Shown: positions 9,405-17,135 of the stretch, piece after piece | Position numbering within the stretch: position 1 is the first letter of the stretch | Layout of the letters: every line of letters starts with the position of its first letter | Source of the DNA: Mucilaginibacter myungsuensis | GTDB lineage: Bacteria > Bacteroidota > Bacteroidia > Sphingobacteriales > Sphingobacteriaceae | DNA length: 64,000 nt | Assembly (NCBI RefSeq): GCF_015222005.1 | Contig: NZ_JADFFL010000005.1 | Location: forward strand, 1-64,000 | Reading direction: 5' to 3' | Notes under the pieces: model-generated | What the model was told of the DNA's origin: nothing | Database searches by the model: none | What the model saw: the letters and a program-made list of their open reading frames with translations, nothing else | Position numbers and translations under genes: made by a program

Positions 9405-9710
9405 TTATAAAGGTCTATGCATTAAATACCTTAATGGCCCTGCCTTACCACCATCATGATTGGTATCCATCGGCAGAATATGATCGATCTGCCAGCCGAT
9501 CATCGACATGTAGTTAAGCGCGTCCACCAGATCAAAATAATCTTTAACCTTCAGGGTCTCAGCTATCAGACCGGCGTTATCCGTAATAAGTTCTTGGTTA
9601 CGCTCGCCAAAAACCACGTTGATCTCTTTATCGCCTCCCCAAAATTTATCAAAGATGAGCAAGATGCAATATTGTTGGCGTGCCGAAGCGTTGATAAAGT
9701 TCGAGGTCAT
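9405..9710 (-). CDS. Small protein of unknown function, co-transcribed with the WYL regulator
   Basis: A 101-residue soluble protein with no signal peptide or recognised domain. The C-terminal half has 'ALNYMSMIGWQIDHILPMDT', a pattern seen in small proteins that measure strain on one strand-turn-helix unit, but I cannot assign a family. It starts with ATG at 9710 and its stop is 2 nt before the start of the WYL regulator, so the two are translated from one message. Position between WYL and rtcB suggests a role in the same response. Confidence 0.7.
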   Translation of the reverse strand: MTSNFINASARQQYCILLIFDKFWGGDKEINVVFGERNQELITDNAGLIAETLKVKDYFDLVDALNYMSMIGWQIDHILPMDTNHDGGKAGPLRYLMHRPL

Positions 9711-9854
9711 TTCAAACAGTGATATTTAGATTTAGACATATGGCAGGTATCTACCGGCAAATAAAATTATAAAAAAACTTTTCACTACGCAAATACACTG
9801 CGCACTTGATGTTTCTCTTTGTACTGTCGAAAGGCTGAACGCGTTCACGAACGC

Positions 9855-9880
9855 CCCCTCTCCTGCTTTGGGGAGAGGGG
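9855..9880. repeat. CCCCTCTCC/GGAGAGGGG hairpin
   Basis: Nine-base perfect arms CCCCTCTCC and GGAGAGGGG around an 8-nt loop. The C/G-rich sequence resembles the nested repeat at 22545-22670, so both may belong to one dispersed intergenic family. It is within the 317-bp region between the WYL operon and rtcB. Confidence 0.55.
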
Positions 9881-9943
9881 TTTTAGCCCGGAGACACGAA
9901 ATACCCCTTATCAACGCCACCGCAAGTTGCACTGCCGCTACTT

Positions 9944-9960
9944 TCCCCTAATTTAGGGGA
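9944..9960. promoter_or_regulatory. Operator-like palindrome upstream of rtcB
   Basis: TCCCCTAA-T-TTAGGGGA is a perfect 8-bp palindrome 68 bp before the rtcB start. It is nested at the centre of a wider pair, ACCCCTTAT (9903-9911) and ATAAGGGGT (9993-10001). The three related CCCCT-core sites between the WYL operon and rtcB are what a dimeric regulator would bind; the WYL protein is the nearest candidate (inference). Confidence 0.4.
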
Positions 9961-10027
9961 ATACTACCGATAGTGCTATGGCAGGGATTATAATAAGGGG
10001 TCGAATTTAAAAAGAACTAAAAACACC

Positions 10028-11530
10028 ATGAGCACACAAGATAACACGCAAACGATCCCTCTTCAGGGGGCCGGGGGGCAAAAAGAAAAAATAAGCAACA
10101 ACAACCTACAGGCCCTCGGCATTACCGAGCCGGAGGTACTGGCCAACTTTAGCCGCGTTGCTAACGGCTTGCTTAAGCACAATGTAATGAGCAAGGCCGA
10201 GATACTGGCTAACCTGGAAGCGTTGATAGACGACCCGATGCCGTACGCTATGAAAAAAGGCGGCAAGTTCAAGAACCTGGCCGAGGACGTGATCGCCCTA
10301 CGTAAGGAAGGCAAATTTGTAAAGCAACAACGTACCAACTTTAAGCTGAAAGAAGAGATAGCCCAATTCCCGACCTGGGGTATAGAGAACATTGAGGTTG
10401 GCGCGCTGGCGCAGATGCGTACCGCTATACAGCTGCCCATAGCGGTCGCCGGCGCGCTGATGCCCGATGCGCACCAGGGTTATGGCCTGCCAATTGGCGG
10501 GGTGCTGGCTACCACGGCCAATACCATTATCCCCTTTGCGGTGGGTGTGGATATTGCCTGCCGTATGTGCCTGAGCATTTTTGATATGCCTGCCGAAGCC
10601 GTCGATACCGAGAACGACCTGCTGAAGAAGCTGCTGTTGGATAATAGCTACTTCGGGATCGGGGTGAGCACTAAGTCGTACTTTGATAGTTCGCTGTTCG
10701 ATAGCCCGACCTGGAACGAGACCAAGGTGATCCGCTCCTTAAAGGATAAGGCCTATGCGCAGTTGGGTACCAGCGGCACCGGTAACCACTTTGTGGAATG
10801 GGGCGAGCTGAACATTGCCGACGGCGTCCTCCACGGCATCCCCGCCGGGCGTTACCTGGCCTTGCTGTCGCACTCGGGATCGCGTGGATTTGGGGGTTCG
10901 GTGGCGGACCATTATAGCAAGATAGCCATGACCAAGACCAAGTTACCGGCCGAGGCCAAGCACCTGGCCTGGCTGGATCTGGATAAAGACGAAGGGCAGG
11001 AATACTGGATAGCCATGAACCTGGCCGGCGAATACGCCAGCGCCAACCACCACGAGATACACAACAAAATAGCCCGTGCGCTTGGCCAACAACCGCTGAC
11101 GCGTATAGAGAACCACCACAACTTTGCCTGGAAGGAACAACTGGCCGACGGTAGCGAGGTAATGGTGCACCGTAAAGGCGCTACCCCGGCCGGCGAGGGC
11201 GTGTTGGGTATCATCCCCGGCAGCATGAGTACGCCCGGCTTTGTGGTGCGTGGCAAAGGCGATGCCACCAGCATCAACTCGGCCAGCCACGGTGCAGGGC
11301 GGACCATGAGCCGCAGCGCGGCCTTTAAAACGCTGGACCGCCAAGTGATCGCCGCCAACCTGGTAGACAAGCGTATTACCCTGATGGGCAGCGACATGGA
11401 CGAAGCCCCGATGGCCTACAAGGACATCCACAAGGTAATGGCCGCTCAGCGCGATCTGGTAGACGTACTGGCCGAGTTCCACCCGAGGATCGTCCGCATG
11501 GCGAACCCGAAGGAGAAGCCGGAGGATTGA
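10028..11530 (+). CDS. rtcB: RtcB-family RNA-splicing ligase
   Basis: A 500-residue RtcB ligase, which joins 2',3'-cyclic phosphate or 3'-phosphate RNA ends to 5'-OH ends using GTP and Mn2+. The metal and catalytic residues are all visible: Cys178 in 'GVDIACRM', His254 in 'GTGNHFVEWGE', His282 in 'LLSHSGSRGFGG', His363/364 in 'ENHHNFAW', and the guanylated His421 in 'SASHGAGR'. The N-terminal 50 residues are a family-variable extension. The protein is complete and cytoplasmic. Its archease activator is not in this window. Divergent from the WYL operon, with the palindrome at 9944-9960 between them. Confidence 0.95.
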   Translation: MSTQDNTQTIPLQGAGGQKEKISNNNLQALGITEPEVLANFSRVANGLLKHNVMSKAEILANLEALIDDPMPYAMKKGGKFKNLAEDVIALRKEGKFVKQQRTNFKLKEEIAQFPTWGIENIEVGALAQMRTAIQLPIAVAGALMPDAHQGYGLPIGGVLATTANTIIPFAVGVDIACRMCLSIFDMPAEAVDTENDLLKKLLLDNSYFGIGVSTKSYFDSSLFDSPTWNETKVIRSLKDKAYAQLGTSGTGNHFVEWGELNIADGVLHGIPAGRYLALLSHSGSRGFGGSVADHYSKIAMTKTKLPAEAKHLAWLDLDKDEGQEYWIAMNLAGEYASANHHEIHNKIARALGQQPLTRIENHHNFAWKEQLADGSEVMVHRKGATPAGEGVLGIIPGSMSTPGFVVRGKGDATSINSASHGAGRTMSRSAAFKTLDRQVIAANLVDKRITLMGSDMDEAPMAYKDIHKVMAAQRDLVDVLAEFHPRIVRMANPKEKPED

Positions 11531-11542
11531 TTCATGAAGTCT

Positions 11543-11586
11543 TAAGTCAGGAGTCGGAAGTAAGTTTGGTTTTGACTTTTGACTTA
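11543..11586 (+). terminator. Imperfect hairpin after rtcB
   Basis: TAAGTCAGGAGTCGGA (11543-11558) pairs imperfectly with TTTGACTTTTGACTTA (11571-11586). 'gagtc/gactt' hairpins of this type commonly follow genes in Sphingobacteriaceae. No long T run follows, so strength as a terminator is uncertain. Confidence 0.45.
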
Positions 11587-11625
11587 GGGCTTAAAGATTC
11601 AGACTTAAAAATATCTTTATTTTAA

Positions 11626-11657
11626 TTTGATTTTATAAAGAATAATCTTTATATTTG
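11626..11657 (+). promoter_or_regulatory. Bacteroidota-type promoter with a long structured leader
   Basis: TTTG (11626-11629), 20 nt, then TATATTTG (11650-11657) fits the -33/-7 consensus. The next gene starts at 11841, which would leave a leader of about 180 nt carrying the repeat copy at 11734-11795. Confidence 0.6.
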
Positions 11658-11733
11658 TATTTATAATATCGACCCTCCCTGGAAGCAATTTAGAGATATT
11701 ATTTCATGACCGTTTGAAAACGGACGGTCTGTG

Positions 11734-11795
11734 GTGCTTCGGTCACGGTAGCCCCGCTATCCGCTACAAGCCCTCCTTGGGTCGGGGCTTTACGC
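11734..11795 (+). repeat. Partial copy of the 92-bp dispersed repeat
   Basis: The segment 'gtagccccgctatccgct.caag' matches the start of the repeats at 26472-26563 and 29097-29188 and is preceded by the same 'gtgcttcg' box as the 29 kb copy. The remainder differs and instead forms AGCCCCG...CGGGGCT. It lies in the leader of the 11841 gene. Confidence 0.5.
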
Positions 11796-11840
11796 TACTA
11801 TTGGGTTTATTTGAGAACGGGCAGTGCAATAAATTAAACT

Positions 11841-12338
11841 ATGAAACCTATACCATCTACAGCAGAAATATTAGCATTTAGAATGCTTGAACGCCCCGTA
11901 GACAAACGATGGACCGACTGGGCTTATGAGATGCTTTGCGCAGGTTTTGAGACCGAGAACATGGTTATGCTTGCCGGTGAAACGGAGCCGTATAACCAGT
12001 TTGAATTGCGGCTTTTAGCGGATAAGGTGTTTGCCGAATTTGGTTTGACTTGGGATGATCGCGAATTAGTTTATCGCAATTACATACGCTATCTTATTTC
12101 GCAAGTCATTGAAGGTGACAGGGCGCCGCTATCGGCGCTCTTGATACTTAAAGACATTTATGATGGGGAAGATATGGATGGATCGCTAACAGACTTTGCT
12201 TTATTGTATTGGGCACATGGCGATCTTGACTACAGCGATGTGCAATATTATTGGGATGGCGCTACCCGCGAGAATATTGATGAGATGACGAGAGCTTATT
12301 TTGTGGAGTGGCTGGAGAAGAATAAGAGCAGTGGCTGA
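11841..12338 (+). CDS. Acidic protein of unknown function
   Basis: A 165-residue, strongly acidic, probably all-helical soluble protein ('WTDWAYEMLCAGFETENMVM', 'LALLYWAHGDLDY'-type segments) without signal peptide. I do not recognise the family. The size, acidity and Trp-rich helices resemble immunity or antitoxin-like proteins but this is only an impression. It has its own promoter and a long structured leader, and stands between rtcB and the broken HEPN-like gene. Confidence 0.75.
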   Translation: MKPIPSTAEILAFRMLERPVDKRWTDWAYEMLCAGFETENMVMLAGETEPYNQFELRLLADKVFAEFGLTWDDRELVYRNYIRYLISQVIEGDRAPLSALLILKDIYDGEDMDGSLTDFALLYWAHGDLDYSDVQYYWDGATRENIDEMTRAYFVEWLEKNKSSG

Positions 12339-12413
12339 TCTGGATAGTTGTCCGAACGCGGAGACGTTCGGACTTCAAATAGTGGGAAACGAGTAAACAA
12401 AAAAAGATTAAAC

Positions 12414-13129
12414 ATGGAAAATTCAGAAGACAGGTTTTATAAATTCAGGACACTATTCGAAACGAGTGACAACAAACAAATGCACGATCTTCTTTTCGAG
12501 AGGTTTGATAATACAATGCCCAGTGGGGCTTTCGGCGTCGTAAGACATGAAATTCGCAATTGCTTGATATATGGTATGTTTCAAGCAGCTTTAACACTTA
12601 CAAATCACTATATGGAAAGGTTTCTGAAAGTTGCATTGATTAACTCAGAAGTATCCGTCATGATGACTGAATTTCAATTATTCAACGACCAACGTAAAGC
12701 AGCTATAAAGAAATTTGGTGACAAGAATTTAGGCGAAATATTACATCGGCTTATGATAAAGGCCTGATCACTGAAAATGAAAGAATTGCGCTGATCCAAT
12801 TCAAGAAATTATATCGAAACACATTTTCTCATTTCGACCATCAATCTCTAATTGAAGACAGTGACGTCCAACTTCATCAATTCAGCTTTACTCAGCCCGG
12901 CGAAGTGTCCCAAGGGAAAATTAGTGCCAAAAACCTCCTTTTTGATATGGGCTATCATGACGCAGACTTTGCTAAACAAAACGCATTATTGTATTTTCTG
13001 GCAATCGATGATATTGCGATGCGCTATGAATTGAAACAAACTCCAGAGATGGTAGATATCTTGCTAAGACATGGATTTGACGCTGTAAAGATTTTTAATC
13101 AAGTAAAATTTCTTGGCAGACAAGTATAG
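12414..13129 (+). pseudogene. HEPN-like protein gene, interrupted by a frameshift
   Basis: From ATG 12414 the frame reads helical sequence ('FQAALTLTNHYMERFLKVAL') and stops at 12765-12767. The continuation is in another frame, from around 12743: 'AYDKGLITENERIALIQF', then 'LYRNTFSHFD', and runs to a stop at 13127-13129. Joined, they give about 238 residues. R-N-x-x-x-H ('RNTFSH') is the canonical catalytic motif of HEPN ribonucleases (Rx4H), placed as expected after a GLI-type helix. The shift needs one base lost (or two gained) near 12743-12767; no slippery heptamer is seen, so mutation or sequencing error is more likely than programmed frameshifting. HEPN assignment is by motif only. Confidence 0.65.
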
Positions 13130-13176
13130 CCCCCAACAATAGTTATAACAATTGTAAAGTCACCGCAAATTCTCCC

Positions 13177-13986
13177 ATGCCCACTCAACCCTACCACTCT
13201 CTCCTCCAAGTCTTCTACTTCGGCTTAGTACGCGGCATTGTGACCAAACAGGAGATAAGTGCTTGGGCCGATAGCATCATCATCGCCCAGGAGGAGCCCG
13301 AGTATTTCTTTATCGAACTATCTATAGCAACGGACATTAACGAGTTGTTCACAGCCATTAACAGCGTTGGGGATACGGCATTAACGCCGCTTTCGGCAAG
13401 GGCGGTGTTAGGTTTGATCTGGCATCGGCTCGAGGCTGGGGCTATTGATATTGAAGAGGCTATCAGCTTGTGTTCAACACTTACGAGTTTGGATGTTTTA
13501 ACATGGGCGGAAACTTCGGAGATTTACGAGTTTGAATGCGATCTTTATCCTTACATATTTATAGATGAGGAATCCGATGAGATCCGCAGAGAAAGCGGTA
13601 TCCGGTTCTTAAGTTCTTATGCTGCTTTCAGCCTGGACAATTATCCCGAATGGGAAGAAATACACACTCGCATATCCCGCACCCTTGCCGACGTGGAGGC
13701 GGACCATCAGCTGAGGTTAGCTGAACGGCGTGTCGAACAGGAACAGGAACATATAGCATCCGAACGTAAAACCAAGGCTTTCTCTGTGATTAGTTATAGT
13801 TTGGGCGCGGTCACTTTTTTCTTCGCGGCTATTGGGCCATCACTACTGGCCAGCGAGCAGACTCCGTCCAACCTGTTTATATTTATCTGGATAGCATCTG
13901 CATTATATTTCATGTTTTTTGTGTGCTACCATATCGTCTTGGCAATCAGATTTGTGTTGCGCAAACTATTCCCGGATTATTTTTGA
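13177..13986 (+). CDS. Membrane-anchored protein of unknown function
   Basis: A 269-residue protein. The first ~190 residues look soluble, acidic and helical ('YFGLVRGIVTKQEISAWADS', 'LSARAVLGLIWHRLEAGAID'), then a charged coiled-coil-like stretch (about 170-200, Glu/Arg-rich) leads to two membrane helices near residues 205-225 and 232-258 and a basic tail. No signal peptide, so the large domain should face the cytoplasm. I do not recognise the family; its N-terminal part resembles small helical proteins that occur as orphan immunity-like genes. Located 47 bp after the HEPN-like gene. Confidence 0.75.
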   Translation: MPTQPYHSLLQVFYFGLVRGIVTKQEISAWADSIIIAQEEPEYFFIELSIATDINELFTAINSVGDTALTPLSARAVLGLIWHRLEAGAIDIEEAISLCSTLTSLDVLTWAETSEIYEFECDLYPYIFIDEESDEIRRESGIRFLSSYAAFSLDNYPEWEEIHTRISRTLADVEADHQLRLAERRVEQEQEHIASERKTKAFSVISYSLGAVTFFFAAIGPSLLASEQTPSNLFIFIWIASALYFMFFVCYHIVLAIRFVLRKLFPDYF

Positions 13987-14000
13987 GCCATCTGGTAAGT

Positions 14001-14095
14001 CACGAGTAACCGGACGCCCAGTCTCCACTATATACTTGCCCCCCACCTGGCGCGAGTATGTAGCGGTGGGATGCGGGAAGCGTACTCGTGCCTAT
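14001..14095. repeat. Palindromic repeat, copy A
   Basis: The 49-nt core at 14047-14095 begins CTGGCGCGAGTATGTAGCGG and ends GTACTCGTGCCTAT; it differs from copy B (15866-15914) at a single base. A CACGAGTAAC box lies at 14001-14010. No coding potential. Confidence 0.8.
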
Positions 14096-14251
14096 TGTTG
14101 ACCTCAGTAGACCCCGGACCTTGCATGGACATCGATCTTTAATATCCCAAAAAGACCGCACAAGGTCAAGACCTTCAATATTTTATTAAATATTTTTGTT
14201 AAAATAAACTAACATCCTAACTTCATAGCATAAACTTTAAACGTTACAAAA

Positions 14252-14881
14252 ATGAAAAAGAACCTGTCACTTGCACTCTCATTAATATTGTTGCTATTCG
14301 CCGCTTGTAAAAAAAATGCTCCGGTAGCTTCGGGAGAATTAGCCTCTACGTCCGGCGAGCTAAAGATCACAAGTGTAATAGCTGAACTTAAAAATTTGCC
14401 GACCGCACAATTAAGAAGACTCGCTTACTCAACTTTGTCACCTAAGGAAAAATACGCTGCATGGAAAGATAATGCAGTTCAATTGTCTACATCGTTTACC
14501 GCGGAGCAAAAAGTGGTAGCTGCCGAACTGACCAATTTTATCTCGCCCGATCTGTTCGTCTCATTCTCTCCGTTAAAAACCATGCTGTTCATAGATCAGT
14601 GGTTGATCAAGGCAAAAAAAGTTTTCACTGACGCTCAGATCCGTTCGTTAGCTTTTGACCTATATGCGAAACCCGATGTTGTGGCTGTAAACGAGGCAGA
14701 ATTAAGGGTGAACACCGAAGACGGCGGAGGTACCGAGTGTAATTGCAGCGAAGCCTCTAATTTTTGTGGGGACAAGAAAAAATGCGACGCAAACAGCAAC
14801 TGCAGGGAGCCATCAAGCCACTGTGGTGCCTTTTGGCAATACAAATGTGATAATGTTTGCGCCGCGAGTAATCCCGAATAA
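14252..14881 (+). CDS. Fulvocin C-related bacteriocin precursor, lipoprotein
   Basis: A 209-residue protein with a lipoprotein signal (lipobox 'LLFAAC', Cys19) and a ~130-residue helical middle. The C-terminal ~45 residues carry eight cysteines in the order CxC, C, C, C, C, C, C: 'CNCSEASNFC', 'KKKC', 'SNC', 'HCGAFWQYKC', 'NVC'. This closely follows the eight-cysteine bacteriocin fulvocin C of Myxococcus fulvus (from memory 'CSCSTASDYC', 'GCGTGWVYCAC'), including the CG..W.Y.C segment. Four disulfides are expected. No ABC exporter or protease gene is nearby. The next gene, 105 bp on, is a membrane thioredoxin, a plausible disulfide partner (inference). Confidence 0.8.
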   Translation: MKKNLSLALSLILLLFAACKKNAPVASGELASTSGELKITSVIAELKNLPTAQLRRLAYSTLSPKEKYAAWKDNAVQLSTSFTAEQKVVAAELTNFISPDLFVSFSPLKTMLFIDQWLIKAKKVFTDAQIRSLAFDLYAKPDVVAVNEAELRVNTEDGGGTECNCSEASNFCGDKKKCDANSNCREPSSHCGAFWQYKCDNVCAASNPE

Positions 14882-14986
14882 AAACAAACAGCGTGGATCA
14901 CTTTTAATTGCCTTTGCGGGCACATTTATTTCCTCTTTTAGAATTTTCACTGCTAAATATCCGATCTAATTACAGATCTACTGATC

Positions 14987-15826
14987 ATGAAAAAAACCTA
15001 TTTTATTATCACGATCATCATCATTTCTATCGTTACCGAGATAATAGTATCACCTGTTCGGGCTTTCAGTGTAATAGTATCCAGCGTGACAGGGTTTTGC
15101 GCCTTCTTAGCGTTAACTTATTTCCTTTTAAAGAAATATGCGCCAACACAGCCGGCCTACCTGATCTGCTTAGCGGTACTGACCGGTTTACTGGCACTTA
15201 ATTTACCGATAAGGATATACTCCCGATCTACCGATGGGACTTTGTTAGATTTCCTGACGCATGTTTTGGGGATCGCTGCCGGCTACTTCACCTTCTACCG
15301 GCAAAAGGCGGTGCATAAGGTGAACTTGTCGGTCTCGGTTCTTATTGTGCTGTTCGTTTACTTTTACGGGTACGATCGCTGGTTGTTCAAGCGTAATTAT
15401 GGCACCTTTACTGGCGAGGCCCACTTTAAAGCACCTACATTGAACCTATTGAAAGACGCGAACGGACAAACCGTAACTTTGGCCAAAAACAAAGTTACCG
15501 TGTTGGACTTTTGGTTTATAGGCTGCGGCGCCTGCATGGCCGAATTCCCGCAATATCAAAAGTTATATGATCAATATAAAGATAACAAAAACGTACAATT
15601 CTATTCGATAGATGTCCCCACCATGCGCGACAAGGGTGCCAACCCTATCGCTTACCTAAAAAGTTTTGGTTACACTTTCCCTATGCTGATATCTTTGGAT
15701 AAGAAAGTTGCCGAGGACATGACGATAACCAATTACCCAACCATTTTCATTATCGATGCTAAAGGCGATATCATTTACAAAGGCGATATCGAGACCGTGA
15801 AACAACGTTTAGAGAAAATGCTCTGA
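14987..15826 (+). CDS. Membrane-anchored TlpA-like thiol-disulfide oxidoreductase
   Basis: A 279-residue protein with four membrane helices (about residues 5-25, 30-48, 57-77, 85-103 with a fifth at 112-130) followed by a periplasmic thioredoxin-like domain from about residue 145. The active site is 'WFIGCGACMAEFP' (Cys180 and Cys183, CGAC), and the cis-proline loop is 'TNYPTIFII'. The family reduces or isomerises periplasmic disulfides. It directly follows the eight-cysteine fulvocin C-like gene and lies between two copies of the palindromic repeat. The membrane part resembles the quinone-reducing MauE/VKOR-type sections only loosely and has no obvious redox cysteines apart from Cys38 and Cys61. 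Confidence 0.8.
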   Translation: MKKTYFIITIIIISIVTEIIVSPVRAFSVIVSSVTGFCAFLALTYFLLKKYAPTQPAYLICLAVLTGLLALNLPIRIYSRSTDGTLLDFLTHVLGIAAGYFTFYRQKAVHKVNLSVSVLIVLFVYFYGYDRWLFKRNYGTFTGEAHFKAPTLNLLKDANGQTVTLAKNKVTVLDFWFIGCGACMAEFPQYQKLYDQYKDNKNVQFYSIDVPTMRDKGANPIAYLKSFGYTFPMLISLDKKVAEDMTITNYPTIFIIDAKGDIIYKGDIETVKQRLEKML

Positions 15827-15863
15827 TCGGTTGAATTTCTCCCCCTGCTACCGCAAGCCCCAC

Positions 15864-15990
15864 AACTGGCGCGAGTATGTAGCGGAGGGATGCGGGAAGC
15901 GTACTCGTGCCTATGGTCAGTCACGAGTAACCCAGGCTTGGCCTTTCGCTTCATACTCGCGCCAGTTGAGGGAAGCATCCTCGTGCCGAT
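15864..15990. repeat. Palindromic repeat, copy B (most complete)
   Basis: Contains the 49-nt core (15866-15914), an internal TACTCGTG...CACGAGTA hairpin, and a full inverted copy of the left end: AACTGGCGCGAGTATG (15864-15879) against CATACTCGCGCCAGTT (15952-15967), 16 of 16 bases. Further degenerate boxes follow to about 16020. Confidence 0.85.
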
Positions 15991-16116
15991 GGTTGTACCC
16001 AGGATTGGCCATGCCGCAAACTCGTGTCAATTGGAAGCAAAACACTTAAAACTAAATTTGCAGTTTTAAAAAGGATGATTTATTTTGCTCATGCCAACCA
16101 TCATAAACTTTCATTT

Positions 16117-16911
16117 ATGCCTGCCCCATACAAAAACTCGTTGCTCATCCCTGCTTTGCTTTTGTTCTTTGGAATAAACGCGTCAGCACAAAAACTACCT
16201 AATAAACAAAAGGAAAATTTATGGACATCAAACGTTAAGGTTGATGGTAAGTTAACCGAAGCCGAGGCTGGTTTCAGGGCTTATAATACGGCCGTCGAGG
16301 CGTTTTACACGTTAGCTAATGACGATGCTAATTTGTACCTCACGGTAAAGTCGGGCCATGGGGCCATTGTAAAGCGGATACTTAATGGCGGCCTTACGCT
16401 AACCGTGAAACCAACCGGTGAAAAGAAAGGCACCGGCGTTGCGGTAGGCTATCCCTTCTATGAAGGTATCAACCGGATGACTTTTTATAATTGGGTTTTG
16501 AAAGACAACCGCATGGTTAGTCCGGAGGGTGCAGAGTTGGATTCATTGATGAAGTTGAATAACGATCGAATGTCGCAACGGGCAAAAGTAATTAGGGTTG
16601 CCGGTATAGTTGGAGTAGATAGCCTGATCTCCGTTTACAACGAGCATGGCATTAAGGCTGTGGGTGGTTTTGATGGTCAGTTGAACTATGTTTACGAGGT
16701 ATCCATTCCCTTGCGATACCTTACACCGTTATTGAAAGCGGATACAAAGTTCGCGTACCAGATAAAGATCAATGCCACAAAAGATGCAAACATTGTATTC
16801 ACGTATCATCCTGACGGTAGTGTTGCAAGCATGACAAAGAAAGCCGGGGCAGTAGGCGCACAGGAAGCTACAGATCTTTGGGGCGAGTACGCATTAGCAA
16901 AGAAGCTTTGA
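16117..16911 (+). CDS. Secreted carbohydrate-binding family 9-like (DOMON-type) protein
   Basis: The start at 16117 gives a clean signal peptide ('LLIPALLLFFGINASA|QKLP') and 264 residues; an upstream in-frame ATG at 16024 would bury the signal peptide behind 31 residues and begins inside the repeat. The mature part opens with 'LWTSNVKVDGKLTEAE' and 'YTLANDDANLYLTVKS', the beta-sandwich pattern of CBM9/DOMON-like domains that decorate secreted Bacteroidota proteins. No catalytic motif is visible. Flanked by repeat copies B and C. Confidence 0.7.
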   Translation: MPAPYKNSLLIPALLLFFGINASAQKLPNKQKENLWTSNVKVDGKLTEAEAGFRAYNTAVEAFYTLANDDANLYLTVKSGHGAIVKRILNGGLTLTVKPTGEKKGTGVAVGYPFYEGINRMTFYNWVLKDNRMVSPEGAELDSLMKLNNDRMSQRAKVIRVAGIVGVDSLISVYNEHGIKAVGGFDGQLNYVYEVSIPLRYLTPLLKADTKFAYQIKINATKDANIVFTYHPDGSVASMTKKAGAVGAQEATDLWGEYALAKKL

Positions 16912-16943
16912 CAGGCGATGCAAGTTGCTAATTTATCTCCCAA

Positions 16944-17008
16944 GTGGCGCGACTATGCAGGGCTGGAATGTGTGAAATGTACTCGTGCCTATCATGTCAC
17001 GAGTACCT
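16944..17008. repeat. Palindromic repeat, copy C (degenerate)
   Basis: GTGGCGCGACTATGCAGGGC, then TGTACTCGTGCCTAT and GTCACGAGTACC. The order of boxes is the same as in copies A and B with more substitutions. It lies between the CBM9-like gene and the outer-membrane protein gene. Confidence 0.7.
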
Positions 17009-17135
17009 CTAAGCTTAAGCCAACGCTGCATAATCAAGTTGAAATGAGTATTGCTATTTGCGGTCTTTAATGTTGAGCATATATATATCTCCTTTAACGC
17101 CTCAAACTAAAAGCATCCTGATCAGTTGAATATCC

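Noticed and set aside
8566..9459. 297-codon open frame on the plus strand across the WYL gene
   Set aside because: Antisense to a well-supported regulator; composition is that of a mirror frame.
12743..12767. Programmed -1 frameshift in the HEPN-like gene
   Set aside because: No slippery heptamer or downstream stem is visible at the junction; mutation or error is simpler.
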